Origin: Sabethes cyaneus
Taxonomy: Eukaryota; Arthropoda; Insecta; Diptera; Culicidae
Reading direction: 5' to 3'
Assembly: GCF_943734655.1 (NCBI RefSeq)
Contig: NC_071354.1
Location: 7,968,001-8,032,000, forward strand
DNA: 64,000 nt
The notes under the pieces are model-generated. The model did not search any database and was not told the DNA's origin. It saw only the letters and a program-made list of their open reading frames with translations. Positions 32,979-43,286 of the stretch are shown piece after piece. The position numbers and the translations under genes were made by a program. Every line of letters starts with the position of its first letter. Positions within the stretch are counted from its first letter, which is position 1.

Positions 32979-34763
32979 TTTTCCGCTGTTTCTCCTTCAT
33001 GTCTTGTCCCACTCTGTTTGGATACCATAAACACCTTTGTTTCATGTCTTTCCTCTGCCGTACCCTTCGTCGATTCTAAAAACTACCGTTTATTAAAAAT
33101 TAAATAAATTCCTGATTCCATTATAAATGTTAGTCTAGAGAATAGTTTTGGCGTTTTTTCTGTAAGCATAGATGGAAAAAAGCATTCCATAACATGAAGA
33201 ACGGCGTTGAGTGACCTTTTCCAGCCCATCATCAGGATAGTGCCTGTTGTCCCAACTGATTACATCTTAATTTTTTATAGCGTTCTTTTGTAATCAAATA
33301 AAAGTGTTTATATTATCTCAGGAAAGACAACACATGAAGGGCAAAGAGCGTAAAATTGAGTAAGGAAGGGTTTTTGAAGCAACGTTTATTAAGTTTGTAT
33401 AATGTTCCTCTTTATCCAAGCTGGGAAAGTTGCGGATTGAAACAAGCTATAACGGGTGCCAATTGAAACCGCATTCGAACCCAACTTCTTCTCCACGCCC
33501 TGTGTATCACAGATATGGGTAACTCTTTGACCCACAGCGTGTGGTCTGGAGTCTGGACTGATTACCACTTGTTTTTGTTTTATTTGTATAAGGTTTCTCT
33601 GCAGTTGAAATATGCATTACTGTCAAGAACTTAGCAAACAAAGGTTTCCCTAATTGTTTTAATTAGTTCTCTCAGCCGATTTCATGTTATTAAACACTGG
33701 CTTCACGTGGTCTGTTGTGTTTTGCTGCTCTTTTATATTTCTTCTGGTTGAAGGGAATTTCTTTGACCCAAAATTGTTCTTTGTGAGGGAATTTGTCTTT
33801 GAGACTGTATAGCAAATCAGTGGGCTATTGCAAATCCGCCATGTCGCAGAACATTTTCAACAGGATTTGTAACCATTGAGTATGAATAATATTCTCATCT
33901 CTAACTGGTTTCATGTCGCAACTTAGACCAAAATCGGGTTGTTCAATGGCAGGTGGGAATCGAAACCACGTCTCTCGATTGCCGGTTGTGGTGTGATACA
34001 TCAACACCATCGATGCACAATTCTTTTGAGTAGCTAAGTATTCTTACTCAGCGACAATATTATTTTTGTCCGTGTGACTGCCCTTTGTTTCTGCCCCAGA
34101 GAAGATAGATGGTTATCGACTCGATCAGTGCGGTAGAAACAGGCAGTGCGTTGCCGTCAGTCGCCTCGGAAAGTCTAGTGATTTACTACCAGCGGCGTTT
34201 CCTTTTTTCCTGTTGCATATCTTGTACATGACTACAGACGGTCATGACATACTCTTTTTTGGAAAGGAAAAAAGTGTCTGATGCGAAAAAAGATTAATTA
34301 GATGAACTGGAAAATAATGGTGGAAAACTCTAAAGAAATATCTAAAAGCCATGTTCTAGCTCTCCGAGAGAATTTATGAAGAGTTTTTTTCTCGTTCGGA
34401 AAGTTATAATTTTATAGTGACGATTCCATATTAATGTTTTTTGTTATTCAAAAACGAAAATTCGTGAAATTTCTGTCACTAAAAAACTGTGAATTGGTGA
34501 ACAAGAAAAAAAAGTTCTATAGAATTTTCCATCACCGTGAAGTTTTTTGTGGAAACCTTCTATCAGATTATAATTTTGCTGGATTGTTAAAAAATTTACT
34601 TACGTTTTCTTAAAACTGTTTTCTCTGTCATTCTTCGTTCCGACCGTAACTCTAGCAAGAGAAAAATCGCTATCACGAAATTTTTGTCACTAAAAGATTA
34701 TGAATTTATTGGTTAGAACATGGATTTTCTACTTTTCTTTAGCGTGGAAAATGTTTAAATTGT
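32979..34763. other. AT-rich spacer, nothing recognised
   Basis: No LINE motifs, inverted ends or long open frames. The words CGAAATTT and GTCACTAAAA recur between 34440 and 34700, hinting at an old degenerate repeat. Confidence 0.4.
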
Positions 34764-35668
34764 GCTAGAGCTAGTGCTAGGGCTAGGGCTAGGGCTAGGG
34801 CTAGGGCTAGGGCTAGGGCTAGGGCTAGGGCTAGGGCTAGGGCTAGGGCTAGGGCTAGGGCTAGGGCTAGGGCTAGGGCTAGGGCTAGTGCTAGGGCTAG
34901 GGCTAGGGCTAGGGCTAGGGCTAGGGCTAGGGCTAGGGCTAGGGCTAGGGCTAGGGCTAGGGCTAGGGCTAGGGCTAGGGCTAGGGCTAGGGCTAGGGCT
35001 AGGGCTAGGGCTAGGGCTAGGGCTAGGGCTAGGGCTAGGGCTAGGGCTAGGGCTAGGGCTAGGGCTAGGGCTAGGGCTAGGGCTAGGGCTAGGGCTAGGG
35101 CTAGGGCTAGGGCTAGGGCTAGGGCTAGGGCTAGGGCTAGGGCTAGGGCTAGGGCTAGGGCTAGGGCTAGGGCTAGGGCTAGGGCTAGGGCTAGGGCTAG
35201 GGCTAGGGCTAGGGCTAGGGCTAGGGCTAGGGCTAGGGCTAGGGCTAGGGCTAGGGCTAGGGCTAGGGCTAGGGCTAGGGCTAGGGCTAGGGCTAGGGCT
35301 AGGGCTAGGGCTAGGGCTAGGGCTAGGGCTAGGGCTAGGGCTAGGGCTAGGGCTAGGGCTAGGGCTAGGGCTAGGGCTAGGGCTAGGGCTAGGGCTAGGG
35401 CTAGGGCTAGGGCTAGGGCTAGGGCTAGGGCTAGGGCTAGGGCTAGGGATAGGGCTAGGGCTAGGGCTAGGGCTAGGGCTAGGGCTAGGGCTAGGGCTAG
35501 GGCTAGGGCTAGGGCTAGGGCTAGGGCTAGGGCTAGGGCTAGGGCTAGGGCTAGGGCTAGGGCTAGGGCTAGGGCTAGGGCTAGGGCTAGGGCTAGGGCT
35601 AGGGCTAGGGCTAGGGCTAGGGCTAGGGCTAGGGCTAGGGCCAGGGCTAGGGCTAGGGCTAGGGCTAG
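34764..35668. repeat. Hexamer array (CTAGGG)n
   Basis: About 905 bp, roughly 150 units of GGGCTA/CTAGGG, with rare variants: GCTAGAGCTAGTGCTAGG at the left edge, one GCTAGTG near 34885, one GGGATAGGG near 35450 and one CCAGGG at 35641. Both strands are open in several frames (Ala-Leu, Ser-Pro or Gly-Leu repeats), so long frames here are artefacts. The hexamer resembles but is not the arthropod TTAGG or vertebrate TTAGGG telomere repeat. Confidence 0.97.
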
Positions 35669-36050
35669 TTCCAAGTTCCAAGTAAATTTTGGCAGTATGT
35701 GGTTACAATCGGGCGAAAGATAGGGTTGGTCACTCACTTTTTTATAACTGTTTACTTTCAGGACATCAAATTGGACTAGGTTTGTCGCGGTCGTAAGAAA
35801 TCTTGTTAGGTAGAGGACTTTATCACTTTTTCTGGTGTACTTCCCAAGCACAGATATCAAATTAGTATAGGTCTGAACGTCGTAAAGAATCTTCAAGCTG
35901 TTGGGACGAGGGGATTTTGTTGCTTTTTTTCCTCAAAATAAAGTAATCGAAAAAACATTAAACAGATGGTGTGTTTACCTGTCGTCCCTGCCTATAAACC
36001 AAGGCGATCACGAAGAAAATGTACAAGGTGTACGAAGAAAACGAACGAAG

Positions 36051-36600
36051 AAATTTTTGACGAAATTCAAACGGCCATAATTCCTTCAAAATAAGACGGA
36101 AATTTTTCTAGTTTTTCGAAAATATTTCAAGATTCACAGTAGTCAGAGGACACCAGTTTGAAGTTTGACATCCATATTGGTATGGTTTCGGTCATGTTTT
36201 AAAATGGCCATAGAGAAAGAACAATACTGGCAACATTCTTAGAACTGATTTCACGAAAATGGCCATAACTTGGTAGTTTCTCGACGGATTTCCATCCTCT
36301 TTTCACCATTCGACTGGAAATAAAATCTAGTTTTGGGACAAAATATGTATATCATTAACTTTCGGTGACAGAAAATAATACAAGCGATGAAAAAATAGTT
36401 TTTGACATACCTTCGGACAACCCAGAATATTTCTGATGTCCACTGGCTACTGCGAATCTTAAAACATTTCAGAAAAACTGGCGAAATTGCCCCGTCGAAT
36501 GCAATTGGTTTCATCTAAAAATGTCCTATTTTGTTGAAGTTATGGCCGTTTGAATTTCGTCAAAATTTTGCCTGTTCCGATCATTTTGTCTAACCCCTGG
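36051..36600. mobile_element. Probable foldback MITE with GACGAAATTCAAACGGCCAT arms
   Basis: TTTTGACGAAATTCAAACGG at about 36055 is exactly mirrored at about 36545-36565 and the match runs through GGCCATAA. The right side continues to a GGGGTTAGACAAAATGATC-like end (minus strand) near 36597, while the left outer end has decayed. No target duplication is resolved. Confidence 0.6.
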
Positions 36601-37079
36601 ATATTTGACCTTGAAATTTTTCGTTAATTTTTACTGTTTAATGATGAAAAAGAAAGTTATAGTAGGAATCACACAATTGCTACATCTATTATGAGTCGAT
36701 CGGTATCTAAACCATGAAAATTCATTCATAATTGGCAGTGCTATTAGCGTTCAAAATCTTTCATATTTTCTTGACGCTCGCATTTTTGGATTTTTTGGAA
36801 TGACACCCTATCCCCAACCTTGCCGTAAGACGTAGTCCTAAGTCAAAGGAATAAGTTGTCATCCGAAACTTGCAATTTTATCAGCAGATGGCATCAAACT
36901 TCTACCTTTTACTCGTCCTCTGTAATAAGCACAGTTTTATTGACAGTTCTAGTGGAATTCGTACAACTGCAGTGTCTTCTCATCCGAGAAAAAAGTTTTT
37001 CGTCATACCGGTGTGCGGCGGTACTCTTACTAGCATAAATGATTTAAATTCATAGTTTGGAGATTTTTTTTCAATCAAA

Positions 37080-38635
37080 ATGCATTAACCGGCTCCTACC
37101 GGCTGGCTGTATCGGTCAAGGCAAACTAGCGTAGCGGTGGTGTAAGCTGAGTCGGCAATCGGCTTTTTTATTTTCGTTGCCATTTTAAAGTATGTCACTC
37201 ACTGGAGGAAAACAGAGAAAAAAAAACCGATGAGCAAAAAGAGAAAAAACAAATAAATTTTATGAACTCCACCAGCGAAGCGACGAAGAAAAACGCGAAA
37301 AAAGTGTAACTACCTTTTCATCGTACCAGTTTTGTTGATTGCCGGGTTTCGTCGCCTGCCTGCCTGCCTGCTACGATTTCGTTTCGTTGCTGATCGCACG
37401 CTAAACCCTTACCATACCAGCTTGGGGTGGCTATTTTGGTCAGAGTTTCCGGTGCGGGGCTCTTCTAATATGGAAAAGCGTTTTATTTTTGCAAAGAGCT
37501 TTCTAGCTTGACGTTCGCATTGGTGATGGATTTCACACGGTGCGAATGTGGCTACTGTCCTGACATTGATGTATAGCTTTTTTCACTAAGGTACGAATTT
37601 ATTTTCTGTTTCACCGCGTGCGTAGAAAGTCAGCCTATTTTTAAACCTGTTGGGGTAAATTTTGCATGCATTGTACCGATTATTTGCGCTTTTTTGAAAG
37701 TCCTCTAAAATAGGCCAACCTTGGGCAGTGGAGGGTTAAACGTGAGATCAAGTAACCGCGCTGGGTCTCGGGCTATCATCATTCGAAATGAAAATGAAAC
37801 AGATGAAGCGAACCTTGCTGGCCGGGAGACGTCATGAGGGTGTAAATTTACGCACCCATTGTGGCACCTAAATTGGCAACGAATGAGCCAAGCGACGGGC
37901 ACGGCAACCATGGCGGCAGCCATCGTTGCTAAGGTCAGCTGGACTGGTAATTTAAAACGGAGAAAAAACACAATCATCGAACAGGGGCTTGTGAATGAAA
38001 TTCAAAAATCGGTTGTTGTTTGTGTTTAAAGACTCTACACTCGAATTCATATTTTAGTTTTACATTTTTGCTGATAATGTAAAAATGTTGCTAGTTGGTG
38101 ACGACTTTTCATGCAGTAGATAACAACAACGTAGTACAGTAGAATTACTCAACAAAGATACTGCAAACACGGTAGGAATTTTTAAACATGCGTTCCTCAC
38201 ACACATGACTAGATTAGGTAGGTACATTCATTTTCCGCTGCAATCCAGTTGGAATGCCGCCTCTTCTTGCATAACTGTGCGAGACTGTGCGTACGTTTCT
38301 ACAACTAATAATGATACAGAGCACTCCCGCAAAATATGTAGTAGGCGCTGCTGGTATGTCTATCTAAAACTGGGAGCGTGGTAGTGAAGCAGTGAGAAGA
38401 AAAACAAAGCAAAACCCCATTCTGCCGTCACTGTGGGACCGATTTACATATAAGCTGATTAAAAAAAATAAAATCCTGTCGCAAAATGTAACTGGAATAG
38501 TTACGTCATTGCGTGGTTGTGCGTTGTTCGTTCAACCTTTGGGGTTGTGATTCGAGTGCCCGATCCGGAGGAAAGTTGTTGTTTTGATGTCACTTTTTTT
38601 TTAACTGTGGTTGCAAACCAGCAGGAAAAAAGGAT
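37080..38635 (+). other. Repeat-free region, possible alternative leader exon
   Basis: More GC-rich and apparently unique, with CCTGCCTGCCTG and CA-rich words. It ends at a donor-like AGGAT|GTGAGT (intron from 38636). Composition resembles 16100-18198, so an alternative first exon of the same downstream gene is possible. No coding frame is persuasive. Confidence 0.25.
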
Positions 38636-39299
38636 GTGAGTAACCCAAAATTTAATAAACATATCGCTCACTCAATAGCGATTATAGTCCTAAGCCGTTC
38701 TAGAACTATGTTAGTGTTCAACGAAAAGACGACGGTCTTTCGTCAGACATGTTCTCTGGAAACAACACTGCGACCAAATTGGATATGTTGTCGTGGAAGC
38801 TGAAAGGTCTACTGCACTAGACAGCGTCCCAAATCTCGGCGATTCTCTCACCAACCTGCCTATTGACGATGCTGTGATCAACCAGGCTGCTTTAAAGTTA
38901 AAAACTGCAAGGTATACAGCCCTAAGGGTTGTACGAAAGGGTGACGTAGGCCTATATCAGATCATTAGATCAAAGACTGCATTTGTAATGGCATAGCATC
39001 ACGTAATGGCATATGTATGTATCTAAAAGAATCTGTGAGTGCCATTGTTTAAGTGAATGTTTAAAAGAGAAGAGCGAAATATTCAGATTCAATTCTCCAT
39101 TGGACGCAATGGTGGCTTTGAAAATACGTGAACAGGGGTTCATAAGTACAACGCTAGCAATCATTGATACATAGAGATTTCTTTTGAAATCACTTGTGTG
39201 TATCATAGTAATAGTAATTGACCAGCCCACAAATTACTATATTAAATATGATTACGCGTAGCTTGACATGTTTCAATAATCTTACTTTAATTCGCTTGT

Positions 39300-39315
39300 G
39301 GCCTTTAAAAGGGCC
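39300..39315 (-). terminator. Histone mRNA 3' stem-loop (copy 2)
   Basis: The minus strand reads GGCCCTTTTAAAGGCC then ACAAGCGA, one or two changes from the histone hairpin consensus, with perfect 6-bp stem pairing. Located about 20 nt after the H3 remnant. Confidence 0.7.
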
Positions 39316-39335
39316 ATTGGTTACAAATAATATTA

Positions 39336-39465
39336 AAGCCAAAACACGTTCATCGCAAATATGACGTGCCATTCGAATGTCCTTCTCTTTTGACATGAAT
39401 GGCAACAAGCACGTAAGTTAGCGGCGTCGATTCACTGTTTTTTGCTTCGAGAAGGTTTTACCAGT
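39336..39465 (-). pseudogene. Histone H3 C-terminal pseudogene fragment (copy 2)
   Basis: The minus strand gives MSKEKDIRMARHICDERV, aligning to the H3 C-terminus IMPKDIQLARRIRGERA. By eye about 80% of some 40 nucleotides around the KDI to GER region agree with a typical insect H3 codon sequence. Upstream, a shifted frame gives a weaker NLCAIHAKR match. The stop codon is lost and a frameshift separates the halves, so it is dead. Confidence 0.72.
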
Positions 39466-40205
39466 ATACTTTCACAGCTTACCGCTTGTTACTTAGCAGA
39501 AAATATGGCACATATACAAAAATTTCTGTTCTATTTGTATAAGAGCTTTATTCTCCTACCACAGGGGTGAGGTGTTTCAAACCATCATAAAATAAATTCA
39601 TGCCTCCAAAAAACCCCACTTGCCAAATTTGGTTCCATTTGCTTGTTTAGTTCTCAAGTTATGAGGAAATTTGAACTATTACGAAAAATCAAGAATATTC
39701 GACTCGGAACATTCGGCATAGACAAAGGCGACGGAATAAGGACACGGAATGGCTGCTTGGTATAGACCGGCGGTGATCGGGTCCCATAGCCTGCACACCG
39801 ACGATAACGGCCAGTGAAGCATCAACTTTGCTGCTTTTCGAGGTCTAGTGATCAGAATCAGAAGCACTTCCCCCCCAAAGATATCCACTAAGCCACCTGG
39901 CCATTGAACCAAATCGACCATCGATGATCGGGTTTTCTCTAACATCACTAACGTACGTTCCCTATGGGGTGCGGATATCAACTCAGACCATTACCTAATA
40001 GCATTCTATGTGCGGTCAGAACTCAAAAAAGCATGGAAGAACTATCTAAGCATTTGGCAAATGAACTCCTATGTTTAAAACCGCTTTCTAATAAAATTAA
40101 TGCCAGTACCAATACCAATCTAAGCACTGCCACTAGGAAGAATTTGGTCAGGGAAGGGAAAAAACGCCAGAAGGTGGACGTAGATCGTGAAGCGCTACAA
40201 CTAAT

Positions 40206-40387
40206 TGTTGTAACCTTAAACTAATAAGGTAGTATTGGTATCCTTGTATCGATCGATGTAGCCAATCGATGAGATGGATGAAGATGATAATCGATGAGAT
40301 GGTTAGAATAAAAAGTACACTTGAGCCTTACGCATGTGGTTCTCGTTAGAAGCCGAAAGTCCCAATCATCATTTAACCAGTGTTTTA
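40206..40387 (+). repeat. 5' long terminal repeat
   Basis: 182 bp starting TGTTGTAACC and ending CAGTGTTTTA. Contains an AATAAAAAG polyadenylation-like signal at about 40310 and two copies of an ATCGATGAGATGG word. Apparently identical to the 3' copy. Confidence 0.93.
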
Positions 40388-40997
40388 GTGGCGACGACGG
40401 AAAAAAATACGAGTATATGAAGGATTATACGACCAGTTAAAGTGATATTAAAACATTAAAATTAAGTATTAAAACGATTAATAGTGATTAACGATAGGTC
40501 GGAACCGCATGTTGGGGAGACTGTTTGTGATAATTAGCAGAAACGGGTGAAACGCAGCTTGTTGCCCACGTTTAAATTATCTGGTAAGAAATTCAGTACA
40601 AATACAACATTTATGCAGAAATTCCAACTAGTAATCAATAATTAAGTGATAACAATTGTGATACAAAAGGTGCTTAACGCGCTTTTCTGATTCCGCCATT
40701 GTGTTTTTTTTCTCAGCCTTGAGTGAAGAGATTGATCAAGAGTGATAGTGATCTGCTAATAAATTAACGCTGAGTGATATTAGTAACCTTTGGGGAAGTA
40801 ACGGTGAGTGCCAGAGAAGCTAAGGAGTAATACGCGCACATAACTCATAACGTGATAGTTTCAATCTAGAGAGATTTAGTTGGGAGCATAACAACTAATC
40901 TCAAGTTTGGAAGGCAAACGGTGGTAAGTGAGCTAATCTTTCATTTTCACTGTTCACTCCTCACTATACATTTATAGTTCACTGAGAAACGCGAGAG

Positions 40998-41963
40998 ATG
41001 GCCAATTCTCAGGGCAGCGCAAATTTGCTGGTTGGAACGATGGAACCGTATTGTATTGGTTCATCTTTCACCAACTACATAGAGAGATTGGGCTATTTGT
41101 TTGAAGTAAACAATATCCCCGAGACATCCCAAAAAGCAATGTTTATAACGTTAAGTGGATCGGCTGTGTATGATGAGCTGAAATTATTGTATCCCACAAA
41201 CAATTTGACTACTGCGACATATTCGGATATTGTTACCAAACTTAAGGCGCGCTTTGATAGAGTCGAGTCCGGGTTAATCCAACGATATAAATTTAATAAC
41301 AGAATACAGGGCATATCAGAATCAGTGGAGAATTTTCTCCTGGCTTTGAAACTTCAAGCCGAGGTGTGCGAATTCGGTGGTTTTAAGGATAGTGCAATCA
41401 TAGACAGAATCATCGTTGGAATTAGGGATACCGATTTGAAACAAAAGCTTTTAAACAAAGATTCGTTAACGTTACCGCAGGCTGAAAAAATGGTGTTAAA
41501 TTGGGAGCTAGCTGAGACACGAGCAAGAACGATAAACGATGACGCAGAGCATGTGGCGTCAATCAAAGATCGTTTGGGCAGTAGGAGACAAACTTATTAT
41601 CATAAGGGCAACAATCGTGAAACAGAATACCGTAGGAACAGATCAAGAAGCAGAAGTCGCAGTTCGGGGCCTGTGTGGAGATCCAATAATGCAAGGAAAA
41701 ACAAATATGCGGATTTAATATGCAATTACTGTGGGCTAAAAGGACACATTAAAAGATCTTGCTTTCAGCTTCGGAATATTAAGCGCAACTCAATAAATTT
41801 TGTAGAAGAATTTCCAAAAGTAAGTTTCGATGATGGAAAAACGAATGCAATGTTTGATAAGCTGAAAATAGATATGGATAATACCTCTTCCAGTGACGAC
41901 GATCAAGATCATTATTGGAAACGTAAAAGTGACGGCGCACAGAAACCAACTACGACTCGCTAA
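40998..41963 (+). CDS. Gag polyprotein of LTR retrotransposon
   Basis: An intact 321-codon frame starting MANSQGSANLLVG. Residues 1-180 are a capsid-like helical region with YIERLGYLFEVNNI, FITLSGSAVYDEL and LLALKLQAEVCEFGGF, like Gag of insect Ty3/gypsy elements. Residues 205-230 are Arg/Ser-rich. A single CCHC zinc knuckle, CNYCGLKGHIKRSC, lies at about residue 244. The product would assemble particles and package RNA in the cytoplasm. A 610-bp leader separates it from the LTR. The frame is undamaged, matching the identical LTRs. Confidence 0.88.
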   Translation: MANSQGSANLLVGTMEPYCIGSSFTNYIERLGYLFEVNNIPETSQKAMFITLSGSAVYDELKLLYPTNNLTTATYSDIVTKLKARFDRVESGLIQRYKFNNRIQGISESVENFLLALKLQAEVCEFGGFKDSAIIDRIIVGIRDTDLKQKLLNKDSLTLPQAEKMVLNWELAETRARTINDDAEHVASIKDRLGSRRQTYYHKGNNRETEYRRNRSRSRSRSSGPVWRSNNARKNKYADLICNYCGLKGHIKRSCFQLRNIKRNSINFVEEFPKVSFDDGKTNAMFDKLKIDMDNTSSSDDDQDHYWKRKSDGAQKPTTTR

Positions 41964-42174
41964 CAATCGAAACAGTATTAGGAGCAATATAGCCTTTCGA
42001 ATTGAGAGTTCTCAGACAAGCAACAAGCGACCTCGGAGGTCTTCGAGTGAAAAGGAAGAAATATTCAGTGAATTATCTGTATACCCCAAAAAGAGAAAAA
42101 TGGAAACCCCTAGTAAAATAACAATGCCTGTACTCAGGCGTTCAAAGCGTTTAGCACAAGCAAAAATTGAATGA
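41893..42174 (+). CDS. Small overlapping frame, possible pol C-terminal remnant
   Basis: 93 codons in another frame, overlapping the Gag end by 71 bp and ending RRSKRLAQAKIE. The basic tail with PRRSSS and PKKRKM resembles the C-terminal tail of integrases, and the position directly before the 3' LTR fits what would remain after deletion of most of pol. This is speculative; it could be chance. Confidence 0.3.
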   Translation: MTTIKIIIGNVKVTAHRNQLRLANNRNSIRSNIAFRIESSQTSNKRPRRSSSEKEEIFSELSVYPKKRKMETPSKITMPVLRRSKRLAQAKIE

Positions 42175-42388
42175 ATCAAATGATAAGTACACAAAAGTAA
42201 ACGCGATCGAAGCGTTTAACATAGGCAGAATTATTTGATGCAAATATTAAAGTGCATGTAAAAGTCATTAAATCATTCTCAAATATTAGATAAGCAAACA
42301 GTGAATTATTGTTAATCAATCAAATTGTTATTAATCAGGATTTAAATTATATATTGATTAAGCTGAAAACTAAATAAGGGGGAAGAAT

Positions 42389-42570
42389 TGTTGTAACCTT
42401 AAACTAATAAGGTAGTATTGGTATCCTTGTATCGATCGATGTAGCCAATCGATGAGATGGATGAAGATGATAATCGATGAGATGGTTAGAATAAAAAGTA
42501 CACTTGAGCCTTACGCATGTGGTTCTCGTTAGAAGCCGAAAGTCCCAATCATCATTTAACCAGTGTTTTA
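42389..42570 (+). repeat. 3' long terminal repeat
   Basis: 182 bp, no differences from the 5' LTR seen by eye. Preceded by the purine tract AAGGGGGAAGAA at about 42376-42387. Confidence 0.93.
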
Positions 42571-43286
42571 CTAATGAGACGCGTAAGTTCTATGAGAAGG
42601 TGAACCAGTCCCGCATAAAATACACACCGAAACCTGAATTGGCTGGATTGCCGTAATTAGCGCGGCCAATAATCTCCAATAGCAAGAGATGTAGTTGGAC
42701 AGTACCACGCGGGCTGTTTGGGAGCCGTGCTACTACAGGTTAAATTTACACCTAAGACAAATGCTCCAGAAATGTCGAGAGTACAACGTGCCCACGCATC
42801 ATATTTTCGTAGATTTCAGGGCAGCATACGATACAGTCGAGTGCGAACAGCTATCGCAGATAATGCACGATAATTCAGATATTTCCGGACAAACTGACGT
42901 GGCTGATAAATGCTGGCCTACAGCGAGTTATTTGCCATGTGCATGTTTCCGAGACACTTTCGAGTCTTTTTGAATCGCGCAGAGGGTTGTGGCAAGGAGA
43001 TGGACTGTCCTGTATGTTATTCAACATTGGGTGGGCATCGAAACGAAAGGAACCATCTTTAGCAAAAGTACCCAACTCCTAGCCTTCGCAGGCGATATAG
43101 ACATCATTATTAGAAACTATAAAATGGTGGAAGCAATCTAAGCAAGACTGGAAACGGAGGCTAGAAGGATTAGTTTACGAATTAATGCGCTGAAAACCAA
43201 GTACACGGTGGTCAGCGGCTCCAAATAAAATAATGTTTGCATCCCGCGGACAGTGACTATTAACTGCTATGAACTGGAAGTGGTTG

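Larger units (their letters stand above)
38905..39680. repeat. Histone-H3-carrying repeat, copy 2
   Basis: Shares with 19181-20210 the AGCCCTAAGGGTTGTACGAA block, the GGGGTTCATAAGTACAACGC block, the H3 remnant and one unit of the minisatellite (39530-39680). The extra segment 38965-39120 is absent from copy 1. The plus-strand frame at 38793-38996 overlaps the first block and keeps RALRVVRKGDVGLYQ-like codons in both copies; its origin is unknown. Confidence 0.7.
40206..42570 (+). mobile_element. Young non-autonomous LTR retrotransposon, gag only
   Basis: Two 182-bp LTRs (40206-40387, 42389-42570) appear identical by eye. The exact 5-bp duplication CTAAT flanks the element (40201-40205, 42571-42575). 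A primer-binding-like TGGCGACGACGG starts at 40389, just inside the left LTR, resembling the tRNA-Arg type, and a purine tract AAGGGGGAAGAA precedes the right LTR. The interior is 2 kb with an intact Gag frame and no protease, RT or integrase. It is probably an internal-deletion derivative of a Ty3/gypsy-like element (inference). Confidence 0.92.
39690..43284 (+). pseudogene. RTE-like LINE (second family), split by an LTR element
   Basis: 39690-40200 carries degraded endonuclease sequence (FNFAAFRGLVIR, GADINSDHYLIA) and a linker. After the LTR element, 42571-43284 resumes with NETRKFYEKVNQSR, then RT pieces LHLRQMLQKCREYNVP, motif A DFRAAYDTVE (about 42810) and a degraded FAGDIDIIIRN in place of FADDIDII (about 43090), then LKTKYTVVSGS. 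Frame changes and the loss of the catalytic Asp-Asp pair make it dead. At 43285 it meets an inverted 5'UTR fragment of the first RTE family. Confidence 0.8.

Noticed and set aside
34764..35668. Functional telomere
   Set aside because: Hexamer differs from known arthropod telomere repeats and both sides continue into ordinary interspersed sequence.
34739..35896. Ala-Leu, Ser-Pro and Gly-Leu repeat proteins of 307-385 codons
   Set aside because: Artefacts of the CTAGGG array on both strands.
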